A stretch of 64,000 nt of DNA, taken from the NCBI RefSeq assembly GCF_014930365.1, contig NZ_JABXWI010000007.1, positions 434,001 through 498,000 on the forward strand, written 5' to 3'. Positions 25,278 to 36,905 of the stretch are shown piece after piece (within the stretch, counting starts at the first letter, position 1; each line of letters opens with the position of its first letter). The position numbers and the translations under genes were made by a program. The notes beneath the pieces are model-generated. The model ran no database searches and was not told the origin of the DNA. It saw nothing but the letters and a program-made list of their open reading frames with translations. The stretch is from Streptomyces caniscabiei (GTDB lineage: Bacteria; Actinomycetota; Actinomycetes; Streptomycetales; Streptomycetaceae).

Positions 25278-25747
25278 GGACCGGCACGACCCCGCCGGGG
25301 CCGTGATCCCCGTCACCCTCGGCGCGCGTACACCACCCGGTCGATCTTCCGGTCGCGGACACTCCCGCACACCCGCACAACCGCAGGCCACCGCACCCGT
25401 TCCACCCGGTCGCAGCAGTGTTGCGGCCGCATGGTCGAACACACGACGTAGCCGACCGGTCGCGCGGTGGTGACGGTTCCGGCATCGTGGGACGACGGAT
25501 ACGTGGTAAGGGTGGAGTGTGGGAATCGTCCGGGCACCCCCGGACGTTTAGACGATGGGATTCGCGGGCAAACCCGGCGCTCCCGTCTCCGAGGGCCACC
25601 CGCACCGAAAGACGGACGGGTATACCCATCCCTGCCAATACGTATGCGTTGTGCGGCCGGAAAACTTCCCCTCACAGGCTGATTTTTTGTTGATCGAGGG
25701 TTGGAAGGCCGCCCGATCGCCCTACCCTTCAGAGGGTGAACCAACTG
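25278..25747. other. intergenic region (470 bp) before the amidohydrolase
   Basis: No gene with normal Streptomyces codon use is visible. A short hairpin (CGTCCGGG with CCCGGACG, 25527-25546) is followed by a few T residues and may end transcription from the left. The segment 25600-25720 is relatively AT-rich (GATTTTTTGTTGATCG) and probably contains the promoter of the M20 gene. A 39-codon minus-strand frame ending near 25313 is too weak to call. Confidence 0.4.
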
Positions 25748-27001
25748 ATGTCCCGAGAGTCCGAGGCCGATCTGCCAGGGGAAGCCGAAGCGTCGCTCCC
25801 CGGCACGTTGCCGGAAGCCCTGCGTGCCGAACTCGTCGCGTTCCGCCGCGACTTGCACATGCACCCGGAGCTCGGCAACCAGGAGTTCCGTACGACCGCC
25901 GCGATCAAGGCCCGCCTGGAGAAGGCAGGGCTCAGGCCGCGTGTGCTCGAGACCGGGACCGGACTCATCTGTGACATCGGCGACTGGAACGGCACCGACC
26001 ACTCCGCGCTCGCCCTGCGCGCCGACATCGACGCCCTCCCCATCCCGGACACCAAGGTGGACTGCGACTACCGCTCCACCGTCCCGGACCGCGCCCACGC
26101 CTGCGGCCACGACGTGCACACCACCGTCGTCCTCGGCGCCGGCCTCGTCCTCGCCGACCTGCACCGCAAGGGGGAGCTGCCCCGCCCCGTCCGGCTGATC
26201 TTCCAGCCCGCCGAGGAGGTACTGCCCGGCGGCGCCGCGGACGTGATCAGGACCGGCTCCCTCGAAGGCGTCGGCCGCATCATCGCCGTGCACTGCGACC
26301 CCCGTGTCGACGCGGGCCGCATCGGCCTGCGCCACGGCCCCATCACCTCGGCCTGCGACCGGCTGGAACTCTCCCTGGACGGCCCGGGCGGCCACACAGC
26401 CCGCCCGCACCTCACCACCGACCTCGTCACCGCCGCCGCCCGCGTCGTCACCGACGTGCCGGCGCTGGTCGCCCGCCGCTTCGACGCCCGCGCCGGGCTG
26501 GTCGTGACCTGGGGCCGCATCGAGTCGGGCCACGCGCCGAACGTCATCCCGCAGCACGCCGAGCTCTCCGGCACCGTGCGCTGCCTGGACATCAACGCCT
26601 GGCGGCAGGCCCCCGACCTGATCCACGAGGCGGTCCAGGAGGTCGCGGTCATGCACCGGGCCAAGCCCGAGATCAACTACATCCGGGGCGTCCCGCCGGT
26701 CGTCAACGACGCGGTCGTCACCGAGCTGCTGCACGACTCGATGGTGGCCCGCCGCGGCGTGAAGTCCGTCGAGGACACCGAGCAGAGCCTCGGCGGCGAG
26801 GACTTCTCCTGGTACCTGGAGCACGTCCCCGGCGCCATGGCCCGCCTCGGCGTCCGCCGTCCGGGCGACCTCACCGTCCGCGACCTCCACCAGGGCGACT
26901 TCGACGCCGACGAGCACGCCATCACCGTGGGCGTCGAGCTCTTCACCGCCGCCGCCCTCCTCGACGCGCGCATGCGCGTCCTCGACGCGGCCGCCCGGTA
27001 A
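25748..27001 (+). CDS. M20-family amidohydrolase (M20D peptidase-like)
   Basis: The 417-residue cytoplasmic enzyme belongs to the metal-dependent aminoacylase/IAA-amino acid hydrolase group, which cleaves N-acyl amino acids. Motifs are FRRDLHMHPELGNQEFRT, LALRADIDALPI, HACGHDVHTTVVLGAGLVL, IFQPAEEVLPGGA and LGGEDFSWYLEHVPG, which together supply the metal ligands and the catalytic Glu. A dimerisation lid with GPGGHTARP lies in the middle. ATG 25748 has AGAGGG 11 bases upstream; GTG 25736 is an alternative. It precedes the nucleoside lipoprotein genes but is separated by 310 bp, so a metabolic link is not established. Confidence 0.87.
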   Translation: MSRESEADLPGEAEASLPGTLPEALRAELVAFRRDLHMHPELGNQEFRTTAAIKARLEKAGLRPRVLETGTGLICDIGDWNGTDHSALALRADIDALPIPDTKVDCDYRSTVPDRAHACGHDVHTTVVLGAGLVLADLHRKGELPRPVRLIFQPAEEVLPGGAADVIRTGSLEGVGRIIAVHCDPRVDAGRIGLRHGPITSACDRLELSLDGPGGHTARPHLTTDLVTAAARVVTDVPALVARRFDARAGLVVTWGRIESGHAPNVIPQHAELSGTVRCLDINAWRQAPDLIHEAVQEVAVMHRAKPEINYIRGVPPVVNDAVVTELLHDSMVARRGVKSVEDTEQSLGGEDFSWYLEHVPGAMARLGVRRPGDLTVRDLHQGDFDADEHAITVGVELFTAAALLDARMRVLDAAAR

Positions 27002-27311
27002 CCCCTCCGGCCCCCTCGGCTTGCGCCCCGCCGACCCTCGCGGCAGCCTGGTGCGCGTGTCCGTACGAGCCCCGTACGGACCGCGCGCTTTCACGCTGAG
27101 ATCACCCCAGGTACACGGATCGCGAGGGACGGCGAAGGCGCGGCGCCCGACACATCCCTTTCGATCCCCTGGTTCACGAGGGCGTAACGGCCACCGGCAC
27201 GAATGGATAACGGCCAGTCGAAACCCCGTTCCCAGGAGTGTCTACGCGCGTTAATGTGCGCCGAACTGAGCACCCGGCTGCGGGGCTTTGGAGAAGATGG
27301 GGAACTTCAAG
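27002..27311. other. intergenic region upstream of the first BmpA gene (310 bp)
   Basis: No gene is visible. The right end holds the CTACGCGCGTTA operator candidate (27242-27253), directly followed by ATG-like and GGGGAA ribosome-site sequence for the lipoprotein gene. The promoter probably overlaps the operator. Confidence 0.45.
27242..27253 (+). promoter_or_regulatory. candidate nucleoside-regulon operator, site 1
   Basis: The sequence CTACGCGCGTTA, preceded by T, is identical over 13 bases to the site at 28598-28610. It matches the perfect palindrome CTACGCGCGTAG found at 29955 and 41299 in 10 of 12 positions. It lies about 60 bases before the lipoprotein start codon. Confidence 0.6.
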
Positions 27312-28367
27312 ATGCGTCGGATTTCCAAACTGACCCGCGTCGCGGTGGGGGTCGCGTCGCTGGCGCTGGCCGCCACGGCCTGTGGTGGCACGAGCAGCGA
27401 GAGCGGCGGCGGCAGCGAGACCAGCAAGGCCGAAAAGGGCCTCGCGATCGCGTACGACATCGGTGGCAAGGGCGACCAGTCCTTCAACGACGCCGCCTTC
27501 GCGGGCCTGGAGAAGGCTCAGAAGGAGTTCGGTTACCAGACCGAGGACATCGAGCCGACCGAGGGCGAGACGGACGCCGACAAGCAGCAGCGTCTGGAGT
27601 CCCTGGCCAAGCAGGGCTACAACCCGGTCATCGGTGTCGGCTTCGCCTACGGGCCCGCGATGGAGGCCGCGTCCAAGCAGTTCCCGGACACCACCTTCGG
27701 CATCGTCGACTCGGTCGTCGAGGGCGACAACGTCGCGTCCCTCGTCTTCGCCGAGCAGGAGGCCTCGTACCTCGCCGGTGTCGCGGCCGCCAAGGCCACC
27801 AAGACGAACACCGTGGGCTTCGTGGGTGGCGTCGACATCCCGCTCATCCACAAGTTCGAGGCCGGCTACAAGCAGGGCGTCGAGGACACCAGCGGCGGCA
27901 AGGTCAAGGTTCTCTCGCAGTACCTGACCCAGACGGCCGAAGAGGGCGGCTTCTCCAGCCCCGACAAGGGCAAGGCCGCCGCCGAGGGCCAGATCGAGAA
28001 GAACGCCGACGTGCTCTACGCGGCCGCCGGCCTCTCCGGCCAGGGTGTCATCGAGGCCGCCGCCCAGGCCAAGGTGTGGGCGATCGGTGTCGACTCCGAC
28101 CAGTACAAGCAGGGAGCCCTCGCGAAGTACAAGGACTTCATCCTGACCTCCGCCCTCAAGGACGTCGGCGGCGCGGTCTACGCCCTCGCCAAGTCCGTCG
28201 AGGACGGCAAGCCCCTCAAGGGTGTCCAGACCTTCGACCTGAAGGTCGACGGCGTGGGCCTCGCCGACTCCAACCCGAAGATGGCCGAGATCGCCGGCCT
28301 CACGGACGCGGTCGCCAAGGCCAAGGCGGGCATCATCGACGGCACGATCAAGGTGAAGACCGAGTAA
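27312..28367 (+). CDS. BmpA/Med-family nucleoside-binding lipoprotein (first copy)
   Basis: The 351-residue lipoprotein is the extracytoplasmic substrate-binding part of a nucleoside ABC importer (PnrA/BmpA family). Its signal RVAVGVASLALAATACGG ends in a lipid-modified Cys. Conserved stretches include GLAIAYDIGGKGDQSFNDAA, VGFVGGVDIPLIHKFEAGY, DVLYAAAGLSGQGVIEAA and IGVDSDQ. ATG 27312 is preferred to 27297 because GGGGAA lies about 8 bases before it and the basic n-region follows directly. The next gene is a close paralogue, and the ATPase and permeases follow at 29995. A strong terminator follows the stop, so it is probably its own unit. Confidence 0.92.
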   Translation: MRRISKLTRVAVGVASLALAATACGGTSSESGGGSETSKAEKGLAIAYDIGGKGDQSFNDAAFAGLEKAQKEFGYQTEDIEPTEGETDADKQQRLESLAKQGYNPVIGVGFAYGPAMEAASKQFPDTTFGIVDSVVEGDNVASLVFAEQEASYLAGVAAAKATKTNTVGFVGGVDIPLIHKFEAGYKQGVEDTSGGKVKVLSQYLTQTAEEGGFSSPDKGKAAAEGQIEKNADVLYAAAGLSGQGVIEAAAQAKVWAIGVDSDQYKQGALAKYKDFILTSALKDVGGAVYALAKSVEDGKPLKGVQTFDLKVDGVGLADSNPKMAEIAGLTDAVAKAKAGIIDGTIKVKTE

Positions 28368-28394
28368 CGGTCTCAGTTCTGCAAGTGCTGACGG

Positions 28395-28426
28395 GCGGGG
28401 CGGGTGTACACGTACACCCGCCCCGC
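28395..28426 (+). terminator. terminator after first BmpA gene
   Basis: A perfect 15-bp inverted repeat (GCGGGGCGGGTGTAC with GTACACCCGCCCCGC) is separated by two bases. It lies 28 bases after the stop codon. Confidence 0.85.
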
Positions 28427-28458
28427 TCACTTGTCCCCGCCGGTCCGGACAGCGGGCC

Positions 28459-28490
28459 TCAGGGGCGCGGGGAACTGCGCGACCAGCCAC
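28459..28490 (-). repeat. dispersed repeat, copy 3
   Basis: The core CAGGGGCGCGGGGAACTGCG, continuing CGACCAGCCAC, matches copies near 5440, 17740, 37965 and 40390. It lies between the two BmpA genes. The whole gap 28368-28709 otherwise holds a terminator, an operator candidate and the promoter of the second copy. Confidence 0.75.
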
Positions 28491-28598
28491 AACGCACCCG
28501 CACCCGACACTCCACCCCCAACACCCCCACACCGCACCCGGACACCCTTGCGACACGGCCCCATAACAACGTGGTCCACCAGGCTTCACCCCAAGGGT

Positions 28599-28610
28599 CT
28601 ACGCGCGTTA
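28599..28610 (+). promoter_or_regulatory. candidate nucleoside-regulon operator, site 2
   Basis: CTACGCGCGTTA is the same sequence as site 1 upstream of the first paralogue. It lies about 100 bases before the start of the second lipoprotein gene. Confidence 0.6.
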
Positions 28611-28709
28611 CTCTGCGGCGAAAGCCATGAAGGCGCCGATGCTGTGAAGCACTACTGGTCAGTACTCTGATCCGTACCCTCCGGCGCTGTACGACAGGAG
28701 CACCACAAC

Positions 28710-29762
28710 ATGCGCCGGGTTTCCCGCCTCGCGGTCGCGGGCGCAGCGACCGCCTCCCTCGCCCTCGCCCTCTCCGCCTGTGGCGGCACCTCGACGGACG
28801 CCTCGTCGTCCGCCGACTCCAAGGGCGACCTGGGCCTCGCCATCGCGTACGACGTCGGCGGCAAGGGCGACCAGTCCTTCAACGACGCGGCCTACGCGGG
28901 CCTGGAGCAGGCGAAGAAGGAGTTCGGGTACAAGACGCAGGACATCGAGCCCACCGAGGGCGAGACGGACGCCGACAAGGAGCAGCGCCTGGTCTCCCTG
29001 GCGAAGCAGGGCTACAACCCGGTCGTCGGCGTCGGTTACGCCTACGCGACGGCCGTGAAGGCCGCCGCCGAGCAGTACCCGGACACCACCTTCGGCATCG
29101 TGGACGACTCCACGGTCCAGCTGGACAACGTCGCGGACCTGGTCTTCTCCGAGGAGCAGGCCTCGTACCTCGCGGGCGTCGCCGCCGCCAAGAGCACGAA
29201 GACCAATGTCGTCGGCTTCGTCGGCGGCGTCGACATCCCGCTGATCCACAAGTTCCAGGCGGGCTTCGAGCAGGGCGTCAAGGACACCAACGCCAAGGCC
29301 AAGGTGCTCACGCAGTACCTCACCCAGACGGCCGAGGAGGGCGGCTTCTCCAGCCCCGACAAGGGCAAGACGGCCGCCGAGGGCCAGATCGAGAAGAAGG
29401 CCGACGTCGTGTACGCGGCGGCCGGTCTGTCCGGCCAGGGCGTGATCGAGGCCGCCGCCGCGAACAAGATCTGGGCGATCGGCGTCGACTCCGACCAGTA
29501 CAGCCAGGAAGCCCTCGCGAAGTACAAGGACTCCATCCTGACCTCGGCGACGAAGGACGTCGCCAAGGCGGTGTACAACCTGGCGAAGTCGGTCGAGGAC
29601 GGCAAGCCCGCGACCGGTATCGTCAGGGGCGATCTGAAGACCGGCGAGGTCGGCCTCGCCGACTCCAACCCGAAGTTCAAGAGCGACACCGAGCTCCAGG
29701 AGGCCATCGCCACGGCCAAGGAGAAGATCATCAGCGGCGAGATCAAGGTCAAGACCAGCTGA
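28710..29762 (+). CDS. BmpA/Med-family nucleoside-binding lipoprotein (second copy)
   Basis: The 350-residue protein closely resembles the preceding gene product across its whole length, so the two are tandem duplicates. It has a lipoprotein signal (AATASLALALSACGG), then GLAIAYDVGGKGDQSFNDAA, TEGETDADKEQRL, VGFVGGVDIPLIHKFQAGF and YAAAGLSGQGVIEAAA. The differences cluster in the N-terminal linker and the C-terminal third (GIVRGDLKTGEVGLADSNP). A ribosome site (ACAGGAGC) precedes ATG 28710. The pair may bind different nucleosides for one transporter. Confidence 0.92.
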   Translation: MRRVSRLAVAGAATASLALALSACGGTSTDASSSADSKGDLGLAIAYDVGGKGDQSFNDAAYAGLEQAKKEFGYKTQDIEPTEGETDADKEQRLVSLAKQGYNPVVGVGYAYATAVKAAAEQYPDTTFGIVDDSTVQLDNVADLVFSEEQASYLAGVAAAKSTKTNVVGFVGGVDIPLIHKFQAGFEQGVKDTNAKAKVLTQYLTQTAEEGGFSSPDKGKTAAEGQIEKKADVVYAAAGLSGQGVIEAAAANKIWAIGVDSDQYSQEALAKYKDSILTSATKDVAKAVYNLAKSVEDGKPATGIVRGDLKTGEVGLADSNPKFKSDTELQEAIATAKEKIISGEIKVKTS

Positions 29763-29954
29763 TCCACGGTCGAGACCGACCCAGCACACCATGAGCAGCC
29801 GGACGGCCCAAGGGGGGTCTCGGACGCCACCGAGGCCCTCCCGAAGTCACCGGTAACCGCGGGGTTACGTCCGCTCAACGGGGCACGGGGAGTATCGCTC
29901 CCTGTACCCCGTTGTCCCGGTGCGTCGCCGCCCATTTTCGATGCCGTAGGGGCG

Positions 29955-29966
29955 CTACGCGCGTAG
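29955..29966 (+). promoter_or_regulatory. candidate nucleoside-regulon operator, site 3 (perfect palindrome)
   Basis: CTACGCGCGTAG reads the same on both strands. It lies 28 bases before the proposed start of the ABC ATPase gene and so could block the promoter or early elongation of the transport and salvage operon. Confidence 0.65.
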
Positions 29967-29994
29967 ACGACCCCCTTTCCCAGGAGAGTGCGCC

Positions 29995-31631
<1,637 letters not shown>

Positions 31632-31632
<1 letters not shown>

Positions 31633-32756
31633 TGAAGAAGTTCGACAAGGAGCGCGTGCTCCTCGCGGTGGCCGGACCGGTCCTCGCGCTCGCCGTGGCC
31701 TTCGTGCTGACCGCCATCGTGCTGCTGGCCTCCGGCAAGAACCCGGTCGAGCCGTTCACGATCATGTTCGAGCAGGCCACGTTCTCCGACATCCAGGTCC
31801 GGATCATCAACCAGGCCTCGCTGTACTACATCGCCGCCCTCGCGGTCGCCATCGGCTTCCGGATGAACCTGTTCAACATCGGTGTCGACGGCCAGTACCT
31901 CCTGGGTGCCATGATCACCGCGATCGTCGGCGCCCACGTCGACCTGCCCGCGTTCCTCCAGATCCCGCTGCTGATGCTCACCGCGATCTGCACCGGCGCG
32001 TTCTGGGCCTCCATCGTCGGTGTCCTCAAGGTCACCCGCGGCGTCAGCGAGGTCGTCTCCTCGATCATGCTGAACGCGATCGCGACCTCCGTCATCGGCT
32101 ACCTCTGGCTGCCGAACGTCTTCGGCGTCAAGGTCGGCAACAACAACACCACCGGCGAGATGGCCGAGTCGGGCTGGGTGCCCGGCATCGACCTGGGCAA
32201 GGCCGGCGAGATCTACGGCCTGGTCCTCCTGGCCGTCCTCCTCGGCATCGGCTACTGGATCGTCATCAACCGCACCCGCTTCGGCTTCGACCTGCGGGCC
32301 TCCGGCGCCTCGGAGTCGGCCGCCGCGGCCAGCGGTGTCGACCCCAAGCGCATGATCCTCACCGCCATGCTGATCTCCGGCGGTGTCGCGGGCCTCGCGG
32401 GCCTGCCGATCCTGCTCGGCGACACCCACACCTACAGCCTCAACTTCCCCACCGGTATCGGCTTCCTCGGTATCGGCATCGCTCTCCTCGGCCGCAACAG
32501 CCCCGTCGGCATCGCCTTCGCCGCCCTGCTCTGGGCCTGGCTCGACAAGGCCTCGCCGGAGCTGGACTTCCACGGCTACGACAAGGAGATCGCGGTCATC
32601 ATGCAGGGCCTGATCGTGCTCTCGGTCGTCGTCTCCTACGAGACCGTCCGCGAGTGGGGCCTGCGCCGCCAGCAGCGCCGCGTCGGCGCCGAGCTCGCCG
32701 CCGGGAACGTCCTCGGCGCCGACAACAACACCACGAAGGAGGTGGCTGGCCGATGA
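31632..32756 (+). CDS. nucleoside ABC transporter permease 1
   Basis: The 374-residue membrane protein of the BPD_transp_2 type has about nine hydrophobic segments. Its signature regions are YYIAALAVAIGFRMNLFNIG, VDGQYLLGAMITAIVG, TRGVSEVVSSIMLNAIATSV and LGIGIALLGRNSPVGIAFAA. It forms half of the transmembrane channel with the next gene product. ATG 31632 uses the last base of the ATPase stop (TGATG), and its own stop overlaps the next start by four bases, so the proteins are made in fixed proportion. Confidence 0.9.
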
Positions 32757-34027
32757 CCACGAGCACCACCGCGACCGACCTCAACCAGCCCTCGCTGGAG
32801 CCGACCGCCCCCACCGGGCGCAAGATGTCGCTGCCCGTGCTGCTGCTGGTCATCGCCGGCGTCCTGGCACTCACCTCGATCGTCCGCATCATCACCGGTG
32901 CCGACGGCATCACCAACGTCAGCCAGATGTCCACCGCGCTGGAGCTGGCCGTCCCGATCGGCCTCGCCGGCCTCGGCGGTCTGTGGGCCGAGCGCGCGGG
33001 CGTCGTCAACATCGGCCTCGAAGGCATGATGATCCTCGGCACCTGGTTCGGTGCCTGGGCGGGCTTCCAGTACGGCCCGTGGACCGGCGTCCTGGTCGGC
33101 ATCGCCGGCGGCGCGATCGGCGGTCTGCTGCACGCCTTCGTCACCGTCACCTTCAACGTCAACCACATCGTCTCCGGCGTGGCGATCAACATCCTCGCCC
33201 TCGGCGCCACCCGCTACCTCGCCCCCCTCGCCTTCGAGGGCCACCAGGGCGGCTCGGCCAAGCAGTCCCCGCCGGTCGAGTCCATCGGTGACTTCACGGT
33301 GCCCGGACTGTCGGACGCGCTCCAGACCCTGAACGAGAAGGGCTGGTTCTTCGTCTCCGACCTCGCCGGTCTGCTCGGCGGTCTGGTCACCAACGTCTCG
33401 TGGCTGACCCTCGTCGCCGTCGCCCTGATCCCCGCCACCTGGTGGATCCTGTGGCGCTCGGCCTTCGGTCTGCGGCTGCGCTCCTGCGGTGAGAACCCGG
33501 TCGCCGCCGAGTCGCTCGGCGTCAACGTCTACAAGTACAAGTATCTCGCCGTGATCATCTCCGGCGGTCTGGCCGGCCTCGGCGGAGCCTTCCTCTCCAT
33601 CGTCGCCAACCCCTTCTACCTGGAGGGCCAGACCAGCGGCCGCGGCTTCATCGGTCTCGCCGCGATGATCTTCGGCAACTGGATGCCGGGCGGCCTCGCC
33701 CTCGGCGCCGGCCTCTTCGGCTACACCGACAGCCTCAACCTGCGCGGCGGCTCCGAGAACGTCCACGCCCTGCTGCTGCTCGGTGCCCTCCTGCTGGTCA
33801 TCGGCGCGATCTGGCAGGCCGTGCGCAAGAAGTACGTCGCCGCCGCGATCACCTTCGTCGTCGGCGCCCTGGTCTTCACCTGGTACGCGACCACCAACGA
33901 GGTCCCCAACCAGGTCGTCGCCGCCACCCCGTACGTCATCACCCTGATCGTCCTCGCGCTCTCCGCCCAACGCCTGCGGATGCCGAAGGCGGACGGACTG
34001 CCGTACCGCAAGGGACAGGGCAAGTGA
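32753..34027 (+). CDS. nucleoside ABC transporter permease 2
   Basis: The 424-residue protein has a polar N-terminus of about 24 residues and then roughly ten hydrophobic segments. It contains TALELAVPIGLAGLGGLWAE, GVVNIGLEGMMILGTWFGAW, FNVNHIVSGVAINILALGA and RGFIGLAAMIFGNWMPGG, features of the second permease of BmpA-type nucleoside transporters. It overlaps both neighbours by four bases (ATGA at its start, GTGA at its end), placing cytidine deaminase in the same operon. Confidence 0.9.
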   Translation: MTTSTTATDLNQPSLEPTAPTGRKMSLPVLLLVIAGVLALTSIVRIITGADGITNVSQMSTALELAVPIGLAGLGGLWAERAGVVNIGLEGMMILGTWFGAWAGFQYGPWTGVLVGIAGGAIGGLLHAFVTVTFNVNHIVSGVAINILALGATRYLAPLAFEGHQGGSAKQSPPVESIGDFTVPGLSDALQTLNEKGWFFVSDLAGLLGGLVTNVSWLTLVAVALIPATWWILWRSAFGLRLRSCGENPVAAESLGVNVYKYKYLAVIISGGLAGLGGAFLSIVANPFYLEGQTSGRGFIGLAAMIFGNWMPGGLALGAGLFGYTDSLNLRGGSENVHALLLLGALLLVIGAIWQAVRKKYVAAAITFVVGALVFTWYATTNEVPNQVVAATPYVITLIVLALSAQRLRMPKADGLPYRKGQGK

Positions 34028-34431
34028 CCGCCGGCGCACCGGCCGAGGCCGACTGGGACGAGCTGCGCGCCCTCGCACGGGACGCCATGTCCCACGCGTA
34101 CGCCCCGTACTCGGGCTACCCGGTGGGCGTGGCCGCCCGCGTCGACGACGGCCGCACGGTCTCCGGCTGCAACGTCGAGAACGCCTCGTACGGTCTCGGC
34201 CTGTGCGCCGAGTGCGGACTGGTCTCGGAGCTGCAGCGCACGGGCGGCGGGCGGCTGACGCACTTCACCTGCGTCGACGGCAAGGGCGAGATCCTCGTGC
34301 CCTGCGGCCGCTGCCGACAGCTGCTCCACGAGTTCGGCGGCCCCGGACTCCTGCTGGAGACCCCGGCGGGGATCGTCCCCCTCTCGGAGATGCTGCCCCA
34401 GGCCTTCGGCCCGGACCATCTCACCAAGTGA
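34024..34431 (+). CDS. cdd: cytidine deaminase, tetrameric zinc type
   Basis: The 135-residue enzyme deaminates cytidine and deoxycytidine to the uridine forms in pyrimidine salvage. It carries AYAPYSGYPVGVAARV, the substrate-binding GCNVENASYGLGLCAECG and the zinc motif CAE...PCGRCRQLL with three Cys ligands and catalytic Glu, as expected for homotetrameric forms. GTG 34024 overlaps the permease stop (GTGA). Co-transcription with the nucleoside transporter couples uptake to deamination. Confidence 0.93.
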   Translation: MTAGAPAEADWDELRALARDAMSHAYAPYSGYPVGVAARVDDGRTVSGCNVENASYGLGLCAECGLVSELQRTGGGRLTHFTCVDGKGEILVPCGRCRQLLHEFGGPGLLLETPAGIVPLSEMLPQAFGPDHLTK

Positions 34432-34438
34432 CTCCCGT

Positions 34439-34472
34439 GCGGCCCCTCCTGACGAACGGTCGGAGGGGCCGC
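34439..34472 (+). terminator. hairpin between cdd and deoA
   Basis: An 11-bp perfect inverted repeat (GCGGCCCCTCC with GGAGGGGCCGC) encloses a 12-base loop in the 69-base gap. It may terminate or attenuate the operon, or stabilise the upstream message. Confidence 0.6.
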
Positions 34473-34500
34473 GCACTTCCCAGACCCTGGAAGGACAGCC

Positions 34501-35793
<1,293 letters not shown>

Positions 35794-35815
35794 CCTGCGC
35801 TTCTCCCGATCGGGT

Positions 35816-35849
35816 GAACGGGATCGGTGGACCGGCGCCGGTCCCGTTC
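35816..35849 (+). terminator. probable terminator after deoA
   Basis: GAACGGGA and TCCCGTTC form an 8-bp outer stem, with CCGGCGCCGG able to fold inside. It starts 22 bases after the deoA stop. Confidence 0.5.
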
Positions 35850-35891
35850 GGCATGCTGTAGTCGGTGACGCACCGATTGGAGAGAACCGCC

Positions 35892-36476
35892 ATGAGCGCA
35901 CTCACTGTCGACCACGACCCCGAGCAGAGCTGGGACGACCTCGTCCGGTTCTGGGAGGAGATGGAGTGGCCCGAGGGCAGCAAGGTGGAGATCATCGAGG
36001 GGATCATCACCGTGTCACCTGCTCCCGCGTACCGCCACAACGTGATCGCGGCACGTATCCAGCGTCGCCTCTACTCCGTGATCCCCGAGGACTGGGAGGT
36101 CTTCCAGACGCTGGCCATCGCCGTACCCTCGCGCTTGGGCATGCTCATGCCTGACCTCGTTGTGGCCCCGGTGCGGGAGGACACGGACACCGACACCCAT
36201 ATCCCGGCCGCCCTTGCTGAACTCGTCGTGGAGGTGACGTCAAGGTCCAACGCCCGCCACGACCGGGTCAGCAAGCTCGCCGCCTATGCCACCGCCGGCA
36301 TCCCGCTGTACCTCCTCGTCGACCGCTGGGGCCCCGACGGTCCCACGGCAACGCTCTACGGCGAACCGAAAGGCAGCGTCTACCGGCCACTGAGCACCGT
36401 CAAGTTCGGCGAGGCCATCGAGATCCCGGCCCCCTTTGACGTCACCATCGACACCAGCGTCTTCCCCGACAAGTAG
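35892..36476 (+). CDS. Uma2-family (DUF820) putative endonuclease
   Basis: The 194-residue protein has the Uma2 layout: SKVEIIEGIITVSPAPAYRHN, GMLMPDLVVAP, LAELVVEVTSRSNARHDRVS and KLAAYATAGIPLYLLVDRW. Asp, Glu and Lys in these segments match the PD-(D/E)xK nuclease core. The biological role of this large family is unknown, and a restriction-like activity is only predicted by fold. A GGAGAG ribosome site precedes ATG 35892. It is not obviously linked to the upstream salvage operon. Confidence 0.82.
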   Translation: MSALTVDHDPEQSWDDLVRFWEEMEWPEGSKVEIIEGIITVSPAPAYRHNVIAARIQRRLYSVIPEDWEVFQTLAIAVPSRLGMLMPDLVVAPVREDTDTDTHIPAALAELVVEVTSRSNARHDRVSKLAAYATAGIPLYLLVDRWGPDGPTATLYGEPKGSVYRPLSTVKFGEAIEIPAPFDVTIDTSVFPDK

Positions 36477-36518
36477 CGGCAGGACAGCTCGTCCGCCCGC
36501 GCGGCGGCACGCTCGCCG

Positions 36519-36905
36519 ATGAATTCGGCGGTTCCCCGCGGTCTACCGATCGTGGACGCGACGACACCCGCCGTACTCGTGCTGCCAGGCCCCGTCACCC
36601 GGGACGAGGTGCCTCGGCTCTGTGCCGAGGTACGCGCGCGACTGGAGGGGACCGGGGGCGGGATCGTGCTCTGCGACGTCGCCGGTATCGGTCCGCCGGG
36701 CCTGGCCGCCGTCGACGTACTGGCCCGGATGCAGCTCACCGCCCGCCGGGCCGGGGGCCGGATCCGGCTGCGGGACCCCGACCCGGCGCTGCGCGCGCTA
36801 CTGGGCCTGGTCGGGCTTGCCTTCGAGGTGGAGGGGCAGGTCGAAGAGGGGGAACCAGCGGGCGGTGTCGAGGAAGCAGTGGAATCCGGCGATCCGGCCC
36901 GCTGA
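36519..36905 (+). CDS. STAS domain protein
   Basis: The 128-residue protein has a STAS-like fold: AVLVLPGPVTRDEVPRLCAE, GGIVLCDVAGIGPPGLAAVDVLARM and a helix ending AGGRIRLRDPDPALRALLGLVGL. Such proteins act as anti-sigma antagonists or lipid-transport partners, but the usual phosphorylatable Ser or Thr after the DVAGIG loop is a Pro-Pro-Gly here. The last 36 codons overlap the 3' end of the convergent sigma gene by 108 bases, and the tail VEEGEPAGGVEEAVESGDP is mostly an antisense reading of that gene. ATG 36519 has no strong ribosome site; GTG 36552 is possible. Confidence 0.65.
   Translation: MNSAVPRGLPIVDATTPAVLVLPGPVTRDEVPRLCAEVRARLEGTGGGIVLCDVAGIGPPGLAAVDVLARMQLTARRAGGRIRLRDPDPALRALLGLVGLAFEVEGQVEEGEPAGGVEEAVESGDPAR

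Noticed and set aside
25313..25430. A 39-codon minus-strand gene (MRPQHCCDRVERV...)
   Set aside because: Too short, with no ribosome site, motif or codon bias. It is left as part of the intergenic region.
34439..34472. Riboswitch in the cdd-deoA gap
   Set aside because: The gap is 69 bases with a single simple hairpin and no complex conserved structure, so a terminator or stabiliser is more likely.
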